This document shows, piece after piece, positions 48,974 through 56,998 of a stretch of 64,000 nt of DNA (position 1 is its first letter; each line of letters opens with the position of its first letter). The translations under genes were made by a program, and so were the position numbers. The DNA is from Trichothermofontia sichuanensis B231 (GTDB taxonomy: Bacteria > Cyanobacteriota > Cyanobacteriia > B231). The stretch spans positions 3,181,741 through 3,245,740 of the forward strand of contig NZ_CP110848.1 in assembly GCF_026240635.1 (NCBI RefSeq), in the 5' to 3' direction. Below the pieces are notes generated by a model, which was not told where the DNA came from, did no database searches, and saw only the letters and a list, made by a program, of their open reading frames with translations.

Positions 48974-49019
48974 AAATCGTACAATAAATCAAGGATCGGT
49001 CGCTTGAGAGAGACTTACT

Positions 49020-49642
49020 ATGACACCCTTGGATCTACAAGAATTTCATCTCAACCTGCCTCCTACTCAGGACGACCTCCCCTATGATGACGGAGTACCG
49101 ATGGAGAGCCAGCGTCATAAATTACAAATGGATCTGCTCATTGACGCCCTCATGCCCTGATTAGACGCTAGAGAAGATGGCTATGTCGGTGGCAATATGT
49201 TCATCTACTACAGCTACTACAGCCTCAAATAAGTCCGTCATCAGGATTTTCGCGGCCCGGATGTCTTTGTTGTCCTCAACGTCCCCAAGGGAGAACGTAA
49301 GAGCTGGGTCTGTTGGGAAGAAGGGAAAGCTCCGGATGTCGTGATTGAGCTACTGTCAGTCAGCACACAGAATTAAGAACTTATCAGGGCATTTCAACCA
49401 CCTGGTTACGTTGGGTCCAGTTGGATGGCACACTGTTGCCGACGACCACCGAATTAGCTCAACAACGGGCTGAACAAGCCCAACAGCAAGTGCGGCAAAT
49501 TGTCCGTAATCTCCGGCAAACGGGGATGACTGCCGATCAGATTGCACGTGTCACAGGACTCTCGCTAGAGCAGGTGGATACCTTACGGGCCATAAACCCG
49601 AAAAAGCCGATAGGCTTCAACCCCTGCTGCTCATTGGTCTAA
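49020..49642 (+). pseudogene. Uma2-family gene with two nonsense codons and an internal deletion
   Basis: The remnant reads MTPLDLQEFHLNLPPTQDDL, then YDDGVPMESQRHKLQMDLLI. A TGA (probably a former Trp codon) precedes LDAREDGYVGGNMF. A TAA (former Gln) precedes VRHQDFRGPDVFVVLNVPKG. After GKAPDVVIELLS the expected middle part is missing. The frame resumes as TWLRWVQLDGTLLPTTTELA and runs through a Gln/Arg coiled coil to an HTH-like end (MTADQIARVTGLSLEQVDTL). The end overlaps the end of xth by 12 bases. Confidence 0.8.
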
Positions 49643-50440
49643 ACTCAACGATCCAAACTCAACGGTCACAGGGGCATGATCGCTGGGTTTCTCCCATTGG
49701 CGGGGGGTGCGATCGATCGTACAAGCGATAGCCTGCTCGTAGAGCGCCGGGGTTAAATAGTGGTGATCAATGCGCCATCCCTGATTGCGACGAAACGATG
49801 CGGCCCGATAGTCCCACCAACTAAAGTGGCCACCCTCCGCCGTAAACTTGCGAAAGGCATCCGCAAAGCCCAAATCCAGTACGGCTGCTAGGGCCTGGCG
49901 TTCTGCATCCGAGGCCATAATATGGGTTTCTCGGCCCACAGGATCGTAGATATCTCGATCCGTTGGGGCAATGTTAAAGTCACCACAGACACAGATCAAC
50001 GGTGAAGCTGCAAGCAGGGCTTGGAGGTAAGACCGCAGGGTTGCTAGCCAGCGCAGTTTGTAGTCGTACTTATCGCTGCCGATCGCCGAGCCATTGGGGA
50101 CATACAGATTCACCACCCGTACCCCCTCTGCCGTGACGCCCGTAATTACCCGCTTCTGTGCATCGAAGCTGGCCGCAGTCGCCTCCCCCAACACGGGGCC
50201 AAAGCCGGCGGCGACCTCAGCCAGGGGCGATCGGCTGATCAAGGCCACCCCGTTATAACTTTTTTGACCCGACACATAGACCTGGTAGCCGGCTGCTTCA
50301 AGTGCTGCACGCGGAAATTGGTCATCCGTCACCTTCGTTTCCTGGAGACAGAGGACCTCCACTGGATTGGCCTGTAGCCAGTCCAGCACATGGGCCAGCC
50401 GGGTCCGCACCGAGTTGACATTCCAGGTTGTGATTTTCAT
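49631..50440 (-). CDS. xth: Exodeoxyribonuclease III
   Basis: Start chosen at the ATG at 50440 (MKITTWNVNSVRTRL); 269 residues. The catalytic features are the Asn of TWNVNS, LCLQETKV (metal-binding Glu), VVNLYVPNGS, CGDFNIAPTDRDIYD, GHFSWWDYRA, WRIDHHYLT, and SDHAPV (catalytic His). It acts on abasic sites and 3' blocks in base excision repair. Confidence 0.94.
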   Translation of the reverse strand: MKITTWNVNSVRTRLAHVLDWLQANPVEVLCLQETKVTDDQFPRAALEAAGYQVYVSGQKSYNGVALISRSPLAEVAAGFGPVLGEATAASFDAQKRVITGVTAEGVRVVNLYVPNGSAIGSDKYDYKLRWLATLRSYLQALLAASPLICVCGDFNIAPTDRDIYDPVGRETHIMASDAERQALAAVLDLGFADAFRKFTAEGGHFSWWDYRAASFRRNQGWRIDHHYLTPALYEQAIACTIDRTPRQWEKPSDHAPVTVEFGSLSLDQ

Positions 50441-50688
50441 AACCGTCACACCGTCACACTGTTCGCAGAAATGACGCAATCCTCCGGTGGAGACGCTGCG
50501 CAAACCATCGCATCAGCTACCCCTGCAACAGCTTAGCAGTGACGCAGTGCCAAGCATTCATTGCCCGTCATCCCCCCAACGATGCCCGATTCTCTGTAAC
50601 CACCCCTCATCCCCCTATCCTCACTGGAAGATGCTCATCCTAGTTGCGTATACTCAAAGAATACGGTGATCTACCTTAGCCAATTCCC

Positions 50689-53600
50689 GTGCTGGAGATT
50701 GGACGGGTCGTCGTCCCCCCAACGCTTTACCCAGATTACGTAGCAGGTTGCATGAACCTAATTGCGGATGGTTTTAGAACCTCAATCGTTATCATTGCAA
50801 AAGCAGTGGATGCCTGCTCTGACCTGCTGGCAATTTTAGGTGAGCTAGGACACACCGTATACACGATCGCCCCCCCGACCGCGATCGCCCAAACCCAGGA
50901 TCTGCATCCCAACCTGATCTTGCTCGATTTCAAGAGCCTGGGGGAAGAGGGGTATGCCCTGTGTCAAGCATTAAGATCCGTGCCAGCAACCGCCACTCTG
51001 CCCGTGATTGCCCTCAGTGATTCCCTAAGCACTATTGACAGGGAGCGCCTCTTTAGAGCGGGTGCCCAGGACTATTGGTTGGCCCCTTTCCTGGCGGCGG
51101 AAGTGCGATCGCGCCTAACGTTTTGTCTCCGTTACCGCCACCTGGCACACCAGCTAGAGACCCAGAGCCAGCAACTTCAGCAGGAGGTGCGAGAGCATCA
51201 AACCACTGAAACCACCATCGAGCGCCAACTGCACCACACCCTGTTGCTCAAGCAAATTACCCAGGAAATTCGCCAGAGCCTGGATATTGACCAGATTTTC
51301 CAAACGGCAGTTGTGCAAATTGGCCAAGCCCTTCAGGTGAATCGCTGCATCATTCACGCCTACAGTGCCCACTTATTTCCCCCCATCATGCCCGTGGCTG
51401 AATACCGGGAGCCAGACATTCCCTCGGCGATGGGGTGGTCTATTCCGCTGCGGGACAATCCCTATGTCGAGGTTGTTTTAGCCCGCGATCACGCGATCGC
51501 GTCCCCAACCGTTGCAACCGATCCCCTCCTGCTACCGGTGGCCAGCATCTATCAGCCGATGGCGATCAAATCCCTGCTGACGGTGCGCACCTCTTACAAA
51601 GGGGAAGCCAATGGCCTGATCAGCGTCCATCAATGCGATCGCGAACGCCACTGGAGCGCGGCGGAAGTCGAACTGCTGGAGGCAGTGGCTGCCCAGGTGG
51701 GGATTGCCATTGCCCAGGCCCAACTGCTAGAGCAAGAAAAGCGTCAGCGCCTCGAACTCGATCAACAAAACCTGCAACTGCAACAGGAAATCCGCGAACG
51801 GCAGCGGATGGATGCCATCCTCAAGGGGCATAACCATATTTTGGAACTGATCGCCCAAGGGGTACCGCTGGCGGAGGTGTTCACCGCCCTTGCTCAGTTT
51901 ATCGAATGCTGGTCTGATGGGGCACTGTGTTCGTTCCATCTCTATGATGCCGATCAGGGCCAGTTGGTAGGAGGAATTGCGCCGAGTTTGCCGTCGGCGT
52001 TCACCCAGGCGATCGCGACCCTGCCGATCGGTCCGACAGCCACTGCCTCTGGGGCTGCTGCCTATTACAAACGGTCGATCACCACCCAGAACATTGCCAC
52101 CGATCCGATCTGGGCTGACTGGTGCGAGCTTGCCCTGAGCCAGGGGATACAGGCGTGCTGGGCCATGCCCTTGCTGTCCACGGATGCGGATATCCTCGGC
52201 ACCTTTGCCCTTTACTACCGTCGGCCCCATACCCCCAGTACTAGGGATCAGGCCCTGATTCCTCGCGTTGCCTACCTCGCCAAAGTGGCGATCGAACGCC
52301 ATCGCAGTGAACAAACCTATCGCGAAATTTTTGAAGCTTCCTACGATGGCTTTATTGTCTACGATATTGAGACAGGGGCGATTTTAGATGTCAACCAACG
52401 GGTCTGCGAACTGTATGGCTTTAGCCGTGAAGCCTTACTCCAACTGCGGTGGCAGGACCTCAACCGGGGTCTGACTGCCGATGACCAGGCGGAGCTACTG
52501 GCCTGGGTGCGTCAGGTGCCCGCGGGAGAAATCCGTACCTTTGAGTGTCAGAGCCAACGGGCGGATGGCGATCGCTTTTGGAGTGAGGTCATTCTCAAAG
52601 CCGCGATCATCGGTGGCAAAAAACGGTTGCTGTCGATCGAACGGGATATTAGCGATCGCAAGCGCACCGAAACGGACCTACAACAGGCCAAAGAGGCGGC
52701 GGAAGCGGCCAATCGCGCCAAGAGTACCTTCCTGGCCAACATGAGCCATGAACTGCGCACTCCCTTAAATGCCATTCTGGGATTTGCCCAACTGTTAGCC
52801 TATGATCCCGGTCTCAACCCAGAGCAGAAGGAAGAACTGATGATTATCAGCCGTAGTGGTGAACATCTGCTCGAACTGATCAATGACATTCTGGATCTTT
52901 CTAAAATTGAGGCAGGGCGGCTGACGCTTAATGAAAACTGCTTTCATCTGCCCCGTTTTCTGGATGGTCTGGAAAAAATGATGCAACTCAAGGCGGAGTC
53001 GAAGGGGCTACGCTTTGCCTTCGATCTGGCCCCCGATCTGCCGACGATCGTCCAGATCGATGAAGGTAAACTTCGCCAAGTGCTGATCAACCTCCTGGGC
53101 AATGCCATCAAATTTACGGAGCAGGGAGAGGTCATCCTGCGCGTTTGGGTAGAAGCAGAGACTCCTAGCCGCCGCGCTACCGCCCCCGATTCACACTGCG
53201 CCCCGACTCCCCAAACGGCTCACCGGCCTGATCCTGACCCAGACCTACCGTCGCCCATTGCCTACTATCTCGCCTTTGAGATTGAAGACACCGGCCCTGG
53301 CATTGCTGCTAGTGAATTGGATAGCTTGTTCAACGCCTTTGTCCAAACCGAGGCGGGTCGCAAGTCCCAGCAAGGCAGTGGCTTGGGCCTAGCCATTAGC
53401 CGCCAATTTGTCCAACTTATGGGTGGTGAAATGGCGGTCCAGAGTCGCCTGGGGCAGGGGAGTTGTTTTTATTTTTATATTCCCGTTGTGGTCAATGAAG
53501 CCACTACGGTGTCTGAGGTAATCGAGAACGCTCAAGATAGCCGGGTACAGCGATCGCCTATCACCCTGGTGGCTAATCAGACGCACTATCGCCTCCTAGT

Positions 53601-54393
53601 GGTGGACGATCACTGGGAAAGCCGTAAACTGCTGGTGAAGTTGCTCACCGATTTGGGGTTTGAAGTGCGGGAAGCGGTCAATGGGGAAGAGGCGATCGAA
53701 CGCTGGCAACAGTGGCAGCCCCATTTGATCTGGATGGATGTCCGGATGCCAGACATGAGTGGCTACGAGGTCACCCGGCGGATTCGCCATCAGGAGCAAC
53801 GCCAGATGACCCGCTATCCCGTCGCCGTATATCCGATGGGCGATCAGTTCCCTACCGCCCCCATCAATCCATCGGCTGTGTTGGCCAGCGATCGCGCCGC
53901 ATCGCCGCCGGAGAATCGTCCCCTTGCCCCGCCAACCCCTACTAAGATCATTGCCTTAACCGCCAGTGCCTTTGCCGATGAGCATAACCAGGCCCTAGCG
54001 GCTGGCTGCGACGATCTGCTCCGTAAACCTTTCAGTCGAGCCAAGGTGTTAGAGAAGCTCAGCCAACACTTGGGCGTCCAATTCCAAGCCCCCGCTGTGC
54101 CCGCCCTACCTAATGGGACGGCTCCTCCCACTCCGAACCAGGGAGCGGTTTCTCCCATTGGGACGGTCGCTGCGATCGAGGGGTTGCGAACCATGCCGAG
54201 CGCCTGGATTGAGTCGCTCCACCAAGCGGCGCGGCAGGTCAACGCCAAAAAAATCACAAAACTGATCGAATCCATGCCCTCAGAGCATACGGCACTGGCC
54301 CAAACCCTGAAGGAAATGGTTGACAACTTTCGTTTCGATCAAATTGTTGATCTTACCAACACCGCACTGCCTTATGGAAAATCATCCTCCTGA
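50689..54393 (+). CDS. Multi-sensor hybrid histidine kinase / response regulator
   Basis: A 1234-residue cytoplasmic protein; GTG at 50689, or an internal ATG at 50752, may be used. Order: degenerate receiver (about 25-160, has LILLDF but lacks the usual DD pair), coiled coil, GAF 1 (about 190-345), GAF 2 (about 390-540), PAS (about 545-665; EASYDGFIVYDIETGAILDV), HisKA with His687 in FLANMSHELRTPLNAIL, HATPase (NLLGNAIKFTEQGEV, EDTGPGIA, GSGLGLAIS), receiver with Asp973/974 and phospho-acceptor Asp1017 (WMDVRMP), and a short helical tail. The last receiver carries a Pro-rich insertion of about 45 residues. It overlaps the next gene by 20 bp. Confidence 0.9.
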   Translation: MLEIGRVVVPPTLYPDYVAGCMNLIADGFRTSIVIIAKAVDACSDLLAILGELGHTVYTIAPPTAIAQTQDLHPNLILLDFKSLGEEGYALCQALRSVPATATLPVIALSDSLSTIDRERLFRAGAQDYWLAPFLAAEVRSRLTFCLRYRHLAHQLETQSQQLQQEVREHQTTETTIERQLHHTLLLKQITQEIRQSLDIDQIFQTAVVQIGQALQVNRCIIHAYSAHLFPPIMPVAEYREPDIPSAMGWSIPLRDNPYVEVVLARDHAIASPTVATDPLLLPVASIYQPMAIKSLLTVRTSYKGEANGLISVHQCDRERHWSAAEVELLEAVAAQVGIAIAQAQLLEQEKRQRLELDQQNLQLQQEIRERQRMDAILKGHNHILELIAQGVPLAEVFTALAQFIECWSDGALCSFHLYDADQGQLVGGIAPSLPSAFTQAIATLPIGPTATASGAAAYYKRSITTQNIATDPIWADWCELALSQGIQACWAMPLLSTDADILGTFALYYRRPHTPSTRDQALIPRVAYLAKVAIERHRSEQTYREIFEASYDGFIVYDIETGAILDVNQRVCELYGFSREALLQLRWQDLNRGLTADDQAELLAWVRQVPAGEIRTFECQSQRADGDRFWSEVILKAAIIGGKKRLLSIERDISDRKRTETDLQQAKEAAEAANRAKSTFLANMSHELRTPLNAILGFAQLLAYDPGLNPEQKEELMIISRSGEHLLELINDILDLSKIEAGRLTLNENCFHLPRFLDGLEKMMQLKAESKGLRFAFDLAPDLPTIVQIDEGKLRQVLINLLGNAIKFTEQGEVILRVWVEAETPSRRATAPDSHCAPTPQTAHRPDPDPDLPSPIAYYLAFEIEDTGPGIAASELDSLFNAFVQTEAGRKSQQGSGLGLAISRQFVQLMGGEMAVQSRLGQGSCFYFYIPVVVNEATTVSEVIENAQDSRVQRSPITLVANQTHYRLLVVDDHWESRKLLVKLLTDLGFEVREAVNGEEAIERWQQWQPHLIWMDVRMPDMSGYEVTRRIRHQEQRQMTRYPVAVYPMGDQFPTAPINPSAVLASDRAASPPENRPLAPPTPTKIIALTASAFADEHNQALAAGCDDLLRKPFSRAKVLEKLSQHLGVQFQAPAVPALPNGTAPPTPNQGAVSPIGTVAAIEGLRTMPSAWIESLHQAARQVNAKKITKLIESMPSEHTALAQTLKEMVDNFRFDQIVDLTNTALPYGKSSS

Positions 54394-55399
54394 GTATTCC
54401 AAAGGCAATATCTTGATCGTGGATGACACGCCAGATAACCTGCGTTTCCTGTCTAACATGCTGACCCGCCAGGGATACGAGGTGCGTAGCGTGATCAATG
54501 GTCCAATGGCACTGATGGGGGTGCAGGCTGCCCCACCTGACCTAATCCTGCTCGATATCAATATGCCCAATATGAATGGGTATGAGGTTTGCCAAGCTCT
54601 CAAAAACGATGCTCAGACCGCAGATATTCCGGTTATTTTTATTAGTGCGCTGGATGATGTGATTGATAAAGTCCGAGCCTTCGCGATCGGAGGCGCAGAC
54701 TACATTACAAAACCGTTCCAATTAGAAGAAGTACTGGCGCGGATCAATAACCAACTGGCTGTGCGACGGTTGCAACAGCTACTTAAGGCGAAAAATGAAC
54801 AACTGCAGCGAGAAATTGAGGAACATCAACGGGCTGAGACTGCCCTCCAGGCCGCTAACCAACAGCTCCAGTACCTGGCAACGACGGATGAATTAACCCA
54901 AGTTGCCAATCGGCGTTATTTTTATAAGTATCTCCAGGAACAGTGGCAAGCCCTGGCTCAAGCTCAGCAACCTCTTTCTATTATTCTGTGCGATGTGGAT
55001 CATTTCAAAACCTTTAATGATACCTATGGCCACCTGGCGGGCGATGAGTGTTTACGGCATATTGCCCAGGCCATTCGTACGACGTTGAAACGGAAGTCCG
55101 ATCTGGTGGGTCGCTACGGCGGAGAAGAGTTTATTCTCTTATTACCATATACCGATGCGACGGGGGCTTTTGACGTTGCAACAGCCGTGCTAGCGGCCAT
55201 TCGCTCCTTAAAAATCAAGCATGAACCGGCGTCAGCAACGGGATATGTTACAGTTAGCCTCGGCGTTTCCAGCGTAATTCCAGACCTCAATACCAGCCCA
55301 GATAGTTTGATTAAAGTTGCTGATACAGCTCTCTATGCAGCTAAGGCCCAGGGTCGGAATTGCGTCATGCTAAAAACAACGGACTTGCTCTTCTCCTGA
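54374..55399 (+). CDS. REC-GGDEF response regulator, diguanylate cyclase
   Basis: Start at the ATG at 54374 (MENHPPEYS), inside the end of the kinase gene; 341 residues. The receiver has Asp17/18 and phospho-acceptor Asp61 (LILLDINMP). A coiled coil follows, then a GGDEF domain with the active-site GGEEF at 249-253 and an intact inhibitory RxxD (RKSD, 240-243) at the right spacing. It should make c-di-GMP when phosphorylated and be product-inhibited. The kinase upstream is the probable phosphate donor. Confidence 0.92.
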   Translation: MENHPPEYSKGNILIVDDTPDNLRFLSNMLTRQGYEVRSVINGPMALMGVQAAPPDLILLDINMPNMNGYEVCQALKNDAQTADIPVIFISALDDVIDKVRAFAIGGADYITKPFQLEEVLARINNQLAVRRLQQLLKAKNEQLQREIEEHQRAETALQAANQQLQYLATTDELTQVANRRYFYKYLQEQWQALAQAQQPLSIILCDVDHFKTFNDTYGHLAGDECLRHIAQAIRTTLKRKSDLVGRYGGEEFILLLPYTDATGAFDVATAVLAAIRSLKIKHEPASATGYVTVSLGVSSVIPDLNTSPDSLIKVADTALYAAKAQGRNCVMLKTTDLLFS

Positions 55400-55495
55400 A
55401 CAAGGCATAACCTCAGAAGACTGACTGAGCTAAGCACACGGATAAAATCCTTTAATAAATTTTTATTCTCTATAAACTATAAACGCTTATTACAA

Positions 55496-56959
55496 ATGAT
55501 CATGAGTACCCATTCAGCACAGTTTCCTATTCCTAAGGGTGATATTCTCGTCGTTGATGATACTCCTAATAATCTGCGGCTGCTGGCAACTATGCTGACT
55601 GAAAAAGGTTATGAAGTCCGTAGTGTCATCAGTGGTAAAATGGCCTTAATGGGTGTGCAGGCCGCTCCCCCTGACCTGATTTTGCTGGATGTCAATATGC
55701 CACAGATGAATGGCTATGAAGTCTGTAAACGACTCAAGTCTGATCCAAAAACTCAGGAAATTCCAATTATTTTTATCAGTGCCTTAGATGAAGTTTCAGA
55801 TAAGGTCAAAGGGTTTCAAGCAGGCGGTGTCGATTATATTACCAAACCGTTCCATGTAGAAGAAGTATTGGCACGAGTGGAGAAGCAAATTACCATCCAA
55901 AAATTACAAAAACAGTTACAAAAAGAAATCCACGATCGCCAACAGGCGGAGGAAAAATACCGAAGTATTGTTGAAAATGCTGTGAATGGTATTTGCCAGA
56001 CAACCCCGGAAGGGCGGTACCTGAGTGCAAATCCAGCCTTGGCCCGAATTATGGGCTATGAGTCACCGGAAGAACTGATCGCCACGGTTACTGATATTAA
56101 TCAAATCTATGTCCAACCGCAACGGCGAGCGGAATTCATTGCCTATATGAGGCGTTATGAAACCGTTTCTGATTTTGAGTCTCAAATTTATCGTAAGGAT
56201 GGCAGCAAGGTTTGGATTTCTGAAAATATGCGTACCGTCAAAGATGACGATGGTCAAGTGCTTTACTATGAAGGAACTGTTCAGGATATTACTGAACGCA
56301 AGCAAACTGAAGCTGAACTGCGCTACCAACGTCGTAAAGCCGAACTACTCCTGCTCAATATTCTGCCACAACCGATCGCGGAACGTCTCAAGCGCGATGC
56401 CCAGACGATTGCCGATAGCTTTGCCGATGCCTCCATTCTCTTTGCCGATATTGTCGACTTTACGGGTCTAGCAATGACCGAGTCCCCTACCCAGTTGGTG
56501 GAACTTCTGAATGAAGTATTTTCCGTATGCGATCGCCTCGCTGAGCAGCATGGATTGGAAAAGATTAAGACGATTGGGGATGCCTATATGGCTGTTGGTG
56601 GGGTGTCATTACCATGCCCCAATCATTTAGAGGCGATCGCGGATCTTGCCCTAGACATGCAACGGGAAGTGGCTAAATTTGAGCGTCCTGATCATTCTCC
56701 TCTCAGATTACGCATTGGTATCAACTGTGGTCCCGTTATTGCCGGTGTTATTGGTACGACTAAGTTTATTTATGACCTGTGGGGCGACGCGGTGAATGTG
56801 GCCAGTCGCATGGAGTCCCAGGGTGAGCCAGGTAAAATTCAAGTGACAGAAGCCGTTTACCAACGCCTACATCCGCTCTATCGGTTTGAGCCACGGGGCG
56901 AGATTGCAATTAAGGGAAAAGGCCAAATGATGACCTACTGGCTGATCGGTCGTCGCTAA
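55496..56959 (+). CDS. REC-PAS class III adenylate cyclase
   Basis: A 487-residue protein. The receiver has Asp21/22 and Asp65, very similar to that of the preceding gene. A PAS domain covers about 150-270 (YRSIVENAVNGICQTTPEGR). The cyclase domain covers about 300-487, with metal aspartates Asp318 (FADIVDFT) and Asp362 (GDAYMA), adenine-specifying Lys358 and Asp427 (YDLWG), and transition-state Asn434/Arg438 (NVASRME). These residues predict ATP as substrate, so cAMP as product. The stop lies in a 16-bp tandem repeat shared with the end of pcrA. Confidence 0.92.
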   Translation: MIMSTHSAQFPIPKGDILVVDDTPNNLRLLATMLTEKGYEVRSVISGKMALMGVQAAPPDLILLDVNMPQMNGYEVCKRLKSDPKTQEIPIIFISALDEVSDKVKGFQAGGVDYITKPFHVEEVLARVEKQITIQKLQKQLQKEIHDRQQAEEKYRSIVENAVNGICQTTPEGRYLSANPALARIMGYESPEELIATVTDINQIYVQPQRRAEFIAYMRRYETVSDFESQIYRKDGSKVWISENMRTVKDDDGQVLYYEGTVQDITERKQTEAELRYQRRKAELLLLNILPQPIAERLKRDAQTIADSFADASILFADIVDFTGLAMTESPTQLVELLNEVFSVCDRLAEQHGLEKIKTIGDAYMAVGGVSLPCPNHLEAIADLALDMQREVAKFERPDHSPLRLRIGINCGPVIAGVIGTTKFIYDLWGDAVNVASRMESQGEPGKIQVTEAVYQRLHPLYRFEPRGEIAIKGKGQMMTYWLIGRR

Positions 56960-56998
56960 GTTCAGGTGTCGCTAAGTTCAGGTGTCGCTAAGTTCAGG
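56952..56998. repeat. 16-bp tandem repeat between convergent gene ends
   Basis: GTCGCTAAGTTCAGGT is present about three times. The first unit contains the TAA of the cyclase gene and the last contains the TGA of pcrA on the other strand. Confidence 0.85.
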
